Position numbers and translations under genes: made by a program
DNA from: Megalobrama amblycephala
Taxonomy: Eukaryota; Chordata; Actinopteri; Cypriniformes; Xenocyprididae
DNA length: 64,000 bases
NCBI RefSeq assembly: GCF_018812025.1
Contig: NC_063061.1
Coordinates: 29,824,585-29,888,584, forward strand
Reading direction: 5' to 3'
The notes under the pieces: model-generated
What the model was told of the DNA's origin: nothing
Database searches by the model: none
Seen by the model: only the letters and a program-made list of their open reading frames with translations
Shown: positions 43,597 through 54,451 of the stretch, piece after piece
Layout: each line of letters starts with the position of its first letter
Position numbering within the stretch: the stretch's first letter is position 1

Positions 43597-44648
43597 GTAA
43601 GATTTCTACCATTTCTTTGATCTTTAAAAGTTCCTATGTTTTTCTTTAGATCATACATATGTGCATTTGTCTTTTACATTCCTTTGACACATTCTTGAAA
43701 GAATTTTACTGAAAAGCATCATCTTAGTAGAAATCATCTTGTTCTCCTTTGCTGGAATGTGATGCATCATCTTTTACTGTCCAGAGTTAAATGTTTAATA
43801 ATTTTTTTTTTTAATTATATAAAAGGAAGAGTTTTCTTTTTTGAAGGTGCACTTTTTGCAGAATTACACAAAAGCAAAAGGCTTTCAGTTATACCATTGC
43901 AGAAGTACAATATTTGCATTCATCATTAATTTGCAAACTTGTCTAATGACAGGGGAATTACCAAGATAAGACTGTATTTGGCTGGTCGTGTGACCTTAGA
44001 ACAGCAGGTTAACAATATGACTGGAGTCTTTATCTAATGTTAATGATTTAAAACATATTTCATTTGTAGTTACTGTTAAATCATACTAAAATAAAATATT
44101 CAAAACTTTATTTTGGTAATTAAAATAAAAAATTAAATGAAATATAAATATTACAGTTTTTTTCAGTTGCTTTGGCACATTTCTCGAATCATCCTTAAAA
44201 TTTGCAAAACAGTATGTTCATTTCTCGAAACAATTCGTACAAACAGCACAACATATTGGATTAGCTGCAAAAGCCTGGAACTTACTCATCTCTCAAAGCA
44301 AGTATTTATGTACATGAACATATCGGTGCCATCAGAATGACAAGTCCTTGTGTCATTGTTCTCGAACATGATAGTCAAAATGCTTAGCCATGTTGCCAAT
44401 ATGAATATTTCAGGTGTAAACTATGACTATGGTTTTTATGACAGTGATTGAAACTGCACAAGACTGCACTTTTTCTGTATGGCATATAAATTTTAACAGT
44501 ACAAATGGACACGTTAGTGTATATGGGAGACTGATCGCAAAAGACTGGACAGGATTCACTTTTGTATTTACTGTTGGTCTGCCAACAAATTACTGTAAAA
44601 TGTCCTTGAAAAAGTGAAAAAGACAAGACTATATACATACACTGTATA

Positions 44649-46237
44649 CAGGTGCTGGTCATATAATTAGAATATCATCGAAAAGTTGATTTATTTCACT
44701 AATTCCATTCAAAAAGTGAAACTTGTATATTATATTCATTCATTACACACAGACTGATATATTTCAAATGTTTATTTCTTTTCATTTTGATGATTATAAC
44801 TGACAACTAAGGAAAATCCCAAATTCAGTATCTTAGAAAATTAGAATATTACTTAAGACCAGTACAAAGAAAGGATTTTTAGAAATCTTGGCCAACTGAA
44901 AAGTATGAACATGAAAAGTATGAGCATGTACAGCACTCAATACTTAGTCGGGGCTCCTTTTGCCTGAATTACTGCAGCAATGCGGCGTGGCATGGAGTCG
45001 ATCAGTCTGTGGCACTGCTCAGGTGTTATGAGAGCCCAGGTTGCTCTGATAGTGGCCTTCAGCTCTTCTGCATTGTTGGGTCTGGCATATCGCATCTTCC
45101 TCTTCACAATACCCCATAGATTTTCTATGGGGTTAAGGTCAGGCGAGTTTGCTGGCCAATTAAGAACAGGGATACCATGGTCCTTAAACCAGGTACTGGT
45201 AGCTTTGGCACTGTGTGCAGGTGCCAAGTCCTGTTGGAAAATGAAATCTGCATCTCCATAAAGTTGGTTAGCAGCAGGAAGCATGAAGTGCTATAAAACT
45301 TCCTGGTATACGGCTGCTGTCAGAAAACACAGTGGACCAACACCAGCAGATGACATGGCTCCCTAAACCATCACTGACTGTGGAAACTTTACACTGGACC
45401 TCAAGCAACGTGTACTGTGTGTCTCTCCTCTCATCCTCCAGACTCTGGGACCCTGATTTTCAAAGGAAATGCAAAATTTACTTGCATCAGAGAACATAAC
45501 TTTGGACCACTCAGCAGCAATCCAGTCCTTTTTGTCTTTAGACGCTTCTGACGCTGTCTGTTGTTCAAGAGTGGCTTGACACAAGGAATGCGACAGCTGA
45601 AACCCATGTCTTGCATACGTCTGTGCGTAGTGGTTCTTGAAGCACTGACTCCAGCTGCAGTCCACTCTTTGTGAATCTCCCCCACATTTTTGAATGGGTT
45701 TTGTTTCACAATCCTCTCCAGGGTGCGGTTATCCCTATTGCTTGTACACTTTTTTCTACCACATCTTTCTTCCCTTCGCCTCTCTATTAATGTGCTTGGA
45801 CACAGAGCTCTGTGAACAGCCAGCCTCTTTTGCAATGACCTTTTGTGTCTTGCCCTCCTTGTGCAAGGTGTCAGTGGTCGTCTTTTGGACAACTGTCAAG
45901 TCAGCAGTCTTCCCCATGATTGTGTAGCCTACAGAACTAGACTGAGAGACCATTTAAAAGCCTTTGCAGGTGTTTTGAGTTAATTAGCTGATTAGAGTAT
46001 GGCACCGCGTGTCTTCAATATTGAACCTTTTTCACAATATTCTAATTGTCTGAGATACTGAATTTGGGATTTTCCTTAGTTGTCAGTTATAATCATCAAA
46101 ATTAAAAGAAACAAACATTTGAAATATATCAGTCTGTGTGTAATGAATGAATATAATTTACAAGTTTCACTTTTTGAATTGAATTAGTGAAATAAATCAA
46201 CTTTTTGATGATATTCTAATTATATGACCAGCACCTG
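44649..46237 (-). mobile_element. Tc1/mariner element, about 1.6 kb, with ~200-bp inverted repeats
   Basis: Starts CAGGTGCTGGTCATATAATT and ends AATTATATGACCAGCACCTG, flanked by TA on both sides. The arms extend about 205 bp (to TTTCCTTAGTTGTCAG and its complement). The transposase region on the minus strand is listed separately. The element lies in the proposed fut7 intron. Confidence 0.95.
44937..45953 (-). pseudogene. Decayed Tc1-family transposase
   Basis: Fragments run in order on the minus strand. An N-terminal HTH part (45756-45953) includes MGKTADLTVVQK and KEAGCSQSSVSKHI. A middle part (45431-45892) includes HKEWTAAGVSASRTTTHRRM. Catalytic-core parts follow at 45363-45665 (VMFSDASKF) and 44937-45284 (FQQDLAPAHSA, NSPDLNPIENLW). 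The fragments lie in different frames, and at least one stop interrupts between SVMV and MLPAANQ, so no full-length protein is made. The three acidic catalytic residues are still recognisable, with 34 residues between the second D and the E (DD34E), the Tc1 signature. Confidence 0.92.
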
Positions 46238-47339
46238 TATATGTATTCATGTGTATGTGTGTGATGTAGTGTGTTTTTGTATAAAGTTCATTTAGCCTGC
46301 TGTAAGTGTAATGGAAGCATAATATACTGTAAGTGTAAAAATGCTACTATAATATTAAGATTATAGCATGCATGCCATGGAGATGTCTATGAAATGCTTG
46401 TATGATTGAGGAAAAGGTTTTTCTCCAAACATTCAGCTGGACCTTTAGACCTGCATAAGTCATTGTAAGGTCATGATTGAGAACATCGTTTACAATAGTG
46501 GTCCTTATTTCACTAGAAATGTGTCTATGCCCTTTGCCTTATCTACTTCTTCCTCTGTTTTGCCTCCCTACCCTTCTACCACACATCTTTACTCCTCTTC
46601 TTCTTTCCAGCTGTTGAACCTGTTTGTTTCCATGATGTTCTTCCATTATCAGAAATTGAAACTCTTGTGTTGTGCTCTGTCTATATATAAGCTTTCCAAC
46701 TGAAGATTCATGACATGCATCTTTGAGCTGTTTTAGAGAACTGTTTGGGTCATTGGTTGATCTAATGCTTTACATTCCCCTGAAAACATTAGTGAAATTC
46801 AGGATTCACCTGCAGAATTCATCAATTCAGGACACATTTACAAAAATCTAATAGAAATTTATAGATAATATACTTGACACATTGTGATAACTAGGTCAAC
46901 CATTTTGCATTTAATAGTGCGACTAGTGCGATGAACTAATGACTAGATGTTTTGAGGGGTAAGGCTATTCAACAGAGAACCATATAACACATTTTGAGCA
47001 ACATGACATTAGCAATTGATAATGTATGAAATAGCAGACAATTGCATATAATCAATTGCTGAAATGTACTAAAGCATTTGCAATTTGTTCAAAAGAATTA
47101 GAAACTGCTGTTTATGATGTGCAAAAGTGACTAGATGATGTGGTGGTTGAACAAGTAGTTTTGAGAATTTCATTTCTGATCTGAGAATGTGCCAAAGCGA
47201 CTGAGAAAAACTGTCGGCAAATAACTAAAATATATAAAACTAAAATAAAATAAATAACTTTAAAACTAAATAGAAATATTAAAACTAATAAAATTCAGAA
47301 AAGCACATACAAAATAATTAAAACTTAAAATAAAATTCA

Positions 47340-47440
47340 AATTCAACTCAATTCACATTTATTTGTATAGCGCTTTTCACAATACCATTTCAAAGCTTTA
47401 GAGAATGCATGTCAGCATTACAATTTATAGAATCTGGTAT
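47340..47440. repeat. Dispersed repeat fragment, TTTGTATAGCGCTTTTCACAA
   Basis: TTATTTGTATAGCGCTTTTC is a motif widely repeated in teleost genomes. Only about 100 bp is present, with unclear limits. Confidence 0.45.
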
Positions 47441-47588
47441 CGGAGGTGACAATGTGGTTTCAGAAATGTACATATAATCATGCATTCAGCTAACAATGTA
47501 AAAATGTAGGCAATTTAATTTACAATCAATGTTAACAGTGTAATGAAAGCTAAAATGAAAGCTAAAAATAAAAGCTGATTCAAAATAT

Positions 47589-47892
47589 GGTAACACTTTA
47601 CAATAAGGTTCATTGTTTAACATTATTTAACTACATTAGTAGTTATTTAACATAAGCTAATAATGAACTGCACTTCTACAGCATTTATTAATCTTTGTTA
47701 ATTTCAACATTTACTAATACATTATTAAAATTTTGTTAACATTAATTAATGTGCTGTGAACTAACATGAACAATGAACAACTATATTTTCATTAACTAAT
47801 GTGAACAAAGATTAGTAAATACAGTAACAAATGTATTAGTTCATGTTATTAAACTAATGTTTAACTAATGAACCTTATTGTAAAGTGTTACC
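47589..47892. mobile_element. hAT-type MITE with perfect 8-bp target duplication
   Basis: Ends GGTAACACTTTACAATAAGG and CCTTATTGTAAAGTGTTACC bound 304 bp. CAAAATAT repeats directly at 47581-47588 and 47893-47900. It lies in the proposed fut7 intron, about 0.5 kb before the main coding exon. Confidence 0.88.
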
Positions 47893-47977
47893 CAAAATAT
47901 AAATGCTATATCAGTAACAGTGTATAAATAATATTAAAATAACAATGATTCAAGCATTTTTTTTCTTTATGCATTGT

Positions 47978-48000
47978 TTTTTTTTTTTTTTTTTTTTTTT
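47978..48000. repeat. Poly-T run
   Basis: About 22 T residues in the fut7 intron, with no attached element recognised. Confidence 0.9.
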
Positions 48001-48421
48001 CTCGAAACCTAGTTGGCAAAAGCTATTCTCAGCTTTTATAGCTCCGCCCACCACTGCTTTAATATTTTAGCTTCAATACAAATAGCACATATCACTGTTT
48101 GTATTTAAATGCTTTTTATTGCTATTTATACATGGTGCAAACAGTGTCTACCACTACTCTGTGTAATCTTTTTAGTGTAAATATCCGCTGCCTATTTTTT
48201 AATAAGTGCATTTTTTCCTCATAAATGCCACTTCAGTAAGCTTTTAGGAGAGAAAGAAGGTGTTATTTCCTGAAGTGCCAGTGTTACTTTAACAGCACTT
48301 GCATTGCATAACTTTCTTCACTGAAAGACAGAGGAAGCAAGAGCCAGGATTATGCTTGAGTTAAGAGTCACTCCCTCTACCGGTCACTCCTCTCGTCATC
48401 TTCAGGAAGGAAGAAAATGAC

Positions 48422-49576
48422 ATGGATCTTGACTTGACAAAACCACAAAGTTGTCCAGCAAAACATCAAACTAACGCCCAGTTCTTCTACTTCCACAGCA
48501 CGCTTATGGGCTCCAGCATAAGATGTATGGCAAAGTGGATAAAGAGGCATCTTCAACCTCCCAAGACTCTCTTTGTTTTATTCCTGACCATCAGCTTCAT
48601 CTTCAGTTGGTTGTTAATGGTTGATGAACAACATCTTGATGGCAGCAATGAGTCACTCACAAACAATATCACCATCCTGTTTTGGTACTGGCCGTTTGGC
48701 ACCCGGTGCAGCCTTACGGGGAATGTGTGTCTGAGGGACTACGGCATCTCTGGATGTGTGCTAGTGGACAATCGCACTCTCTACGAGAGCGCCGATCTGG
48801 TAGTCTTTCATAACTTTGAGCTGAAGATGCATAGAGAACACCTTCCAGTGCATCTACATCGTCCCCCCAAACAGAAGTGGGTGTGGCTTTCCTTAGAAGC
48901 ATTACAAAACAATGGCAACTTGTTATCATACAACAACCTTTTCAACCTCACCATGTCATATCACCCTCATGCTGACATCACTGTGCCTTACGGGAAGATG
49001 TTAGAGAGGGAAAAAACGGGTCTAGATTTTGTTATCCCAATAAACAAGAGTTATGAAGCCTGTTGGGTGGTAAGTAACTATGAGAAATGGCACAAGAGGA
49101 GCGCTGTGTTCCAGGAGCTGAACAAGATCCTCAACGTGCAAATGTATGGCAGATCCGTCAAAAAAACACTACCGAAGGAGGCTCTGCTCCCAACGATTTC
49201 CCGCTGTTATTTCTACCTAGCCTTTGAAAACACAATATCTCCGCACTATATCACAGAGAAGCTGTGGAGAAATGCCTTCCAGGCTGGTACAGTGCCTGTG
49301 GTGCTAGGGCCACCTCGCACAGACTACGAAGCCGTGGCGCCTTCGAAATCCTTCATCCATGTGGATGATTTTAAATCTATTAAAGCCCTGGCTGAATATC
49401 TGAGAGCCCTAACTAAAGATCCAAAGAAGTATAATGAATATTTTAGGTGGAGACAAAACTATACGGTCAAACTATATACAGACTGGAGAGAGAGACTGTG
49501 CAATATCTGCCCCATATACAGACAATTACCAACTCAAAAGGTTTATGAGGATCTGAGAGCTTGGGCAAAATGGTAA
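48422..49576 (+). CDS. fut7: Alpha-(1,3)-fucosyltransferase 7, main coding exon
   Basis: GT10-family Golgi enzyme. FUT7 transfers fucose from GDP-fucose to sialylated N-acetyllactosamine, making sialyl-Lewis-x selectin ligands (family knowledge). The single 384-codon frame has type II topology: a short cytosolic tail with KWIKRHLQPPK, a TM segment at about 48-67 (TLFVLFLTISFIFSWLLMV), then a lumenal catalytic domain. Family motifs seen: ILFWYWPF, ADLVVFHNFELK, WVWLSLEA, WVVSNYEKWHKR, YLAFENTISPHYITEKLWRN, GTVPVVLGPP, FIHVDDF and LYTDWRERLCNIC. Sequons occur at N76, N82, N117, N175, N208 and N346. The C-terminal LPTQKVYEDLRAW ending matches FUT7 best, as does location between clic3 and pou5f3. 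Other alpha-1,3-fucosyltransferases (fut9, fut4) are the alternative. An acceptor at 48401-48405 puts the exon start at 48406. The gene is intact. Confidence 0.93.
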   Translation: MDLDLTKPQSCPAKHQTNAQFFYFHSTLMGSSIRCMAKWIKRHLQPPKTLFVLFLTISFIFSWLLMVDEQHLDGSNESLTNNITILFWYWPFGTRCSLTGNVCLRDYGISGCVLVDNRTLYESADLVVFHNFELKMHREHLPVHLHRPPKQKWVWLSLEALQNNGNLLSYNNLFNLTMSYHPHADITVPYGKMLEREKTGLDFVIPINKSYEACWVVSNYEKWHKRSAVFQELNKILNVQMYGRSVKKTLPKEALLPTISRCYFYLAFENTISPHYITEKLWRNAFQAGTVPVVLGPPRTDYEAVAPSKSFIHVDDFKSIKALAEYLRALTKDPKKYNEYFRWRQNYTVKLYTDWRERLCNICPIYRQLPTQKVYEDLRAWAKW

Positions 49577-49848
49577 CATAACAGGACACAGAACATGTTT
49601 TTGCATTTAAAAATGCAAAAGCCAGGGCAGAAGAATGAAAAAAAAAGTATGGTCTACAGCTGTATGTTTAACCATGTTTAACTTGAGGTCTGTACTTTTA
49701 GAACACCATGTTGTTCGCAAAACTCTGCAAAAGATGCAAGACGTGAGCACAATGGTCCAAGATGTCCATTTAGTGAATGTTTACATAGAAAGACAATTGA
49801 AAAGTAGTGAAGTGGAAAGTAAAAAATGCACAAAAACGCTAGTGTGGA

Positions 49849-49854
49849 ATAAAA
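49849..49854 (+). terminator. Candidate polyadenylation signal AATAAA for fut7
   Basis: First of several overlapping AATAAA hexamers (49849-49868), about 270 bp after the stop codon. Confidence 0.55.
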
Positions 49855-49883
49855 AATAAAATAAATAAAAACAAGGTCTAGAC

Positions 49884-50295
49884 TTTAAAGGTGCTCTAGA
49901 ATCAAAAATTGAATTTACCTTGGCATAGTTCAGTACATGGAAAAGACATACATTGAGTCTCAAACTCCATTGCTTCCTCCTTCTTATGTAAATCTCCTTT
50001 GTTTAAAAGACCTCCGAAGAACAGGCAAATCTCAACATAACACGACTGTTACGTAACAGTCGGGATCATTAATATGTACGCCCCCATATTTAAGCCAGCC
50101 CATGTTCAAGGTATTACACAAGCCAGTATTAACGTCTGGAGCTGCACAGCCGAATCATCAGACTAGGTAAGCAAGCAAGGACAACAACGAAAAAAGCGCA
50201 ATATTTAAAGGGGCCGCAGCCTGAATCGGTGCATAGTTAATGATGCTATGAACAGACACATTCAGGGGACACCTTAGACTTATATTACATCTTTA
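49884..50295 (+). mobile_element. GGTGCC-family transposon, copy 3, internally deleted
   Basis: TTAAAGGTGCTCTAGAATC starts it. It follows the copy at 11221 through TCAAACTCCATTGCTTCC and CGAAGAACAGGCAAATCTC, skips much of the middle, and ends in GACTTATATTACATCTTT without the GGCACC terminus. It lies just 3' of fut7. Confidence 0.75.
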
Positions 50296-50927
50296 TTAAG
50301 CTGTGTCATAAGTGAAATGTTGAAAAAGATGTGGCAATTGGTTGTCTAGATTGTTTACATAGAAAACAATGTAAAAACAGCACAGTGGAATGCACAAGAC
50401 ATAGAGTAGTGAAATGTAAAAATACGGAAAGTCAAAAGACCATTTTTAGAATGCAGTGCAGTGGAACGCAAAAACGTGTTCCGTTTGAACTGCCCCTGTG
50501 TCACTGTGTCATGCATGAGACGCTGCATGAGGCAATAGTTTATTTGAATTCACACTGGCAGCAGCACCATTTATGCATATGCATAAATAAAGCACAGAGT
50601 GTTGGTGTGCACCTGCGTGTGCAATAAAACACAGAAGTTCAATTGTGGTCTGCACTGCTGAGGCCCTGGTGCCAAACTGAAACCACAAGCCTGCTTCCTC
50701 TCCTATCAACATGCTTATAACCTCTGTACAAGAATTCTTGAAGAATGGAACAAATGTTTGCAAGCAAACTAGCAAGTAACCTTGGTTTAAAAAGTAGCGG
50801 GTCTGCACCAAGTACTGTACACGTTCCTGGATCAACACCTTTATTGATCCTGGAACAACTTTCCATTCAACCAATCAGATTTGAGAGACAAGATTACAGT
50901 TTATGTCAAGTTTAGGCTTACAACCAG

Positions 50928-51379
50928 CACTCTAAAAAAAATGCTGGGTTAAAAACAACCCAAGTTGGGTTGAAAATGGAGAAACCCAGCAGTTAGGTTA
51001 AATGTTGCCCAATGTGTTGGGCAGTTTTATTTAACCCAGCTATTGTTTAAAAATTACTATATGTCTGGCGTAAAATTAACCCAAAATAGGTTGGAAATTA
51101 AAAATAAGACAATTACTAGAGGCAACAATTATAATCAAAAGGTGAACATTAATAAGCAATTTAATAAATGTTTAATTATTATTAATAAATGTTCATACAT
51201 TGGATTCATTTTAAGCAAGAAATACAGTAATTTTTAAACAATAGTTGAGTTAAATAAAACTACCCAGCTGTGGGCAAACATTTAACCCAACCAGTCTTAA
51301 AACAACCCAGTTGCTGGGTTTGTCCATTTTCAACCCAACTTGGGTTGTTTTTAACCCAGCATTTTTATTTTTTAGAGTG
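50928..51379. mobile_element. Fold-back MITE with AACCCA/TGGGTT-rich arms
   Basis: CACTCTAAAAAAAATGCTGG on the left and TTATTTTTTAGAGTG on the right. The arms carry GGGTTAAAAACAACCCAAGT and its inverse. About 450 bp, between fut7 and pou5f3. The rest of 50300-52000 shows no gene. Confidence 0.8.
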
Positions 51380-51969
51380 AGGGTTTGGTGTTCACCAGGG
51401 TTTGTTATTCATTTATTATTTTCCTCTGACTTAGGGATACATTATGGGAAGGGTTAGGTTTAGGGGTAGGAATATGGTAAGGACTACATTTTCAAACAGA
51501 AATGTTCCTTGATCAACAAAATGTGTTAATCCAGGAACGCATCTAACGCAGCAAAATCAGGTCATGCCATAGATTTCTTTTTTTCTTAGTAAAGACTTTT
51601 GTTGACAAAATCTGTGACCAATCAAACTGTACCTTGTTTAAGAAAAAAAATAAAAATTCTCAAACTATTAACAAATTGTCTAAGAAACTATTATATATAT
51701 AGGTCCTCTTGTAACAAGAATAAACATGGATTTTTACCACAATGTTGTTGTTTTTTCAGTGAATTATTGTCTTGAATTAATATATTACTTTAAGGACATT
51801 GTAAAGAGAAACGTTCTGTGCTGGATCAGCACTTGAAGCAACAGCTGGGTCCTGAAGTAAAACCAGTTCATTGTAAGACAATAAGACGCCATCAAGATAT
51901 TTATAAAAAAAAAAAAAAACACCAACCGTTCCCAAAAGTAACTAGAAATGAATGAATGTTAATGGAAAT

Positions 51970-52749
51970 GGTTTAATTGCTACCCAGAAGATATTGTGTT
52001 GACTGAAGAGCAGAGTTTCAATAAATTATCAGATATGGCTTTCATTTACATTGCACCGGGATGAGCATGCATGATACAAACACCAAAAGATAAGGCACAT
52101 GACCTCCACACCGAGGCTTTCAAACTGGCAGCAAATTTCATTTATAGTCACCCTGATAAAGAGATACTACACAATTATTTTCAACTGGAGATGGGAGAGT
52201 GCAAATATTTAGAGCAAAAGAACAGTGACTAATGTTCTTTGTGGACCATCTGAAAAAGGTCTCCTCCAAATTCTAATAAAAATCCATCTCTTTAAAAAGT
52301 AAAGCAATTAGTCAAAATACAAGCTCATGAGGTCATGAATTTGCTGCCCGTTCACATAGAAAGGTGATGAGAAAAACTACAAAGTATGGAGACGTATGGA
52401 AATATACTTTAGAAATCACCAACTATTGAATAAAAGACAAACGTAAGTACATAAAAATTGATACATGAGCAAAAAGTCATAAAAACAACTATAAAAATCA
52501 TCTGAACCTATGACTCCATGTGCAAACGCATTCAACAAAGCACCGATTATACAAAGATCCATCAGGCTGCAAGTGTGCATGGTCAAGTCTAAACCAGACA
52601 CTATACAATTAGAGTGTCCATGTACAGAATTTATGGAAAGAACCAAATAAACAGATGCATTGTTTGCATAAAATAAATCGTATGACTGATTTGATCCATA
52701 GCTTGGCTTGGAGCATTTATATAAACTTTTAGCAGGCATCTGTAGCCGG
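51970..52749 (-). other. pou5f3: Probable pou5f3 3' UTR
   Basis: Non-coding sequence after the stop codon at 52750-52752. No canonical AATAAA was found close by on the minus strand. An ATTAAA variant occurs at 51972-51977. The end is therefore uncertain. Confidence 0.35.
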
Positions 52750-53019
52750 TTAGCTGGTGAGGTGACCCACCAGTCCAGGATGTAGGGTGTTTTTAAAGAC
52801 ATCCGGTCGGTGGAGGGATGGCATGTATAGGGCAGGGGCTCCTCCGGGATGGCCTGGTCCAGGATAGCCTTGCCCTGGGTGGGCTGTGCCACCCATGTGG
52901 GGCAGAGGTGGTGGACTCTGCTCATAATACTGTACTTCGGCACATTCGTCATCAAAGGGCAATGCTAGACGCTTTCCCTTTTGTCTACGGTTGCAGAACC
53001 ACACACGTACTACCTAAAG

Positions 53020-53050
<31 letters not shown>

Positions 53051-54411
53051 AGGTCAAATGGGTTTTTAGAAGCACTGACTAAAATATGAAGGGTCTAAAG
53101 GCCTTGAGGAACGCTTACATCTCTCTCCAGGCCTAGGTCGTCAGATATGTGTGTGATCTCGAGAGTGTTGGGTTTGGGGCACTTCACAAAGTACGACTCC
53201 AGAGCAGAACGGACAGTACCTTCCAAACTGGTCCTTCGCTTTCTTTTTCTTGTGTCAACAAACACCCGTTCAATTTTGTACATCTGGAAGACAATAAAAT
53301 CAGCAAGTTAGAAATGTACACAATCACTGTATTGAAAGATCAAGTTGTGTATAATGACATTTAAAACTTGTAATATTGTTGCACCTAGGTTGATATTCTA
53401 CAGTGTACTGGACAATTTTTCTTAGCAGAAGATGTAATTAAATCTACAAGTGAGAAAACCAACAAGTCAGCATTGTCTTTTATGGCCATGAATTTATTTC
53501 ATACACAGCCACATATTAAAGGGTTAGTTCACCCAAAAATGAAAATGTAACTACTCACCCTCATGTCGTTCCACACCCGTAAGACCTTTGTTAATCTTCA
53601 GAACACAAATTAAGATATTTTTGTTGAAATCCGATGGCTCAATGAGGCCTTCATAGCCAGCAATGACATTTCCTCTCTCAGGATCCATTAATGTACTAAA
53701 AACAAAGCGACGTGAATATTTTGCGCACCAAAAAACAAAAAACAAAAAAAAAAGCTAAATTTATATAGTGATGGCCAATTTCAAAACACTGATTCATGAA
53801 GCTTTGGAGCATTATGAATCTTTTGTGTCGAATCATAATTCGGATTGAGTGTCAAACCGCCAAAATGCTGAAGTCACGTGGCTTTGGCACTCCGAACCGC
53901 TGATTCGACAGAAAAGATTCATAACGCTCCAAAGCTTCATGAAGCAGTGTTTTGAAATCGGCCATCACTATACAAGACGTTTCGTTTTTTGGCACACCAA
54001 AAATATTCTTGCCGCTCTATAATATTAAAATTGAACCACTGTACTTACATTAACTGATTTAAATATGTTTTAGTACCTTTATGGATCTTGAGAGGGGAAA
54101 ATGTAATTGCTGGCTATGAAGGCCTCACAGAGCCATCAGATTTCACCAAAAATACCTTAATTTGTGTCCTGAAGATGAACGAAGGTCTTACGGGAGTGGA
54201 ACGGCATGAGGGCGAGTAATAAAAATGACATTTTCATTTTTGGGTGAACTAACCCTTTAAGCAGGATGACGTTAAACTTTAAAACTTTAAAGTCGCAATG
54301 TTACTTTCAGCCAATTGTAATAAAGGGGTGGGATTGATGCAGAACTAACAATTGGAGAAGTCCAGCATACATCAGAGATGTTTGTTGAAAATCGAGTTTA
54401 CAAACTATAGG

Positions 54412-54451
<40 letters not shown>

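Noticed and set aside
44980..45261. 93-codon plus-strand ORF
   Set aside because: Antisense shadow of the Tc1 transposase core.
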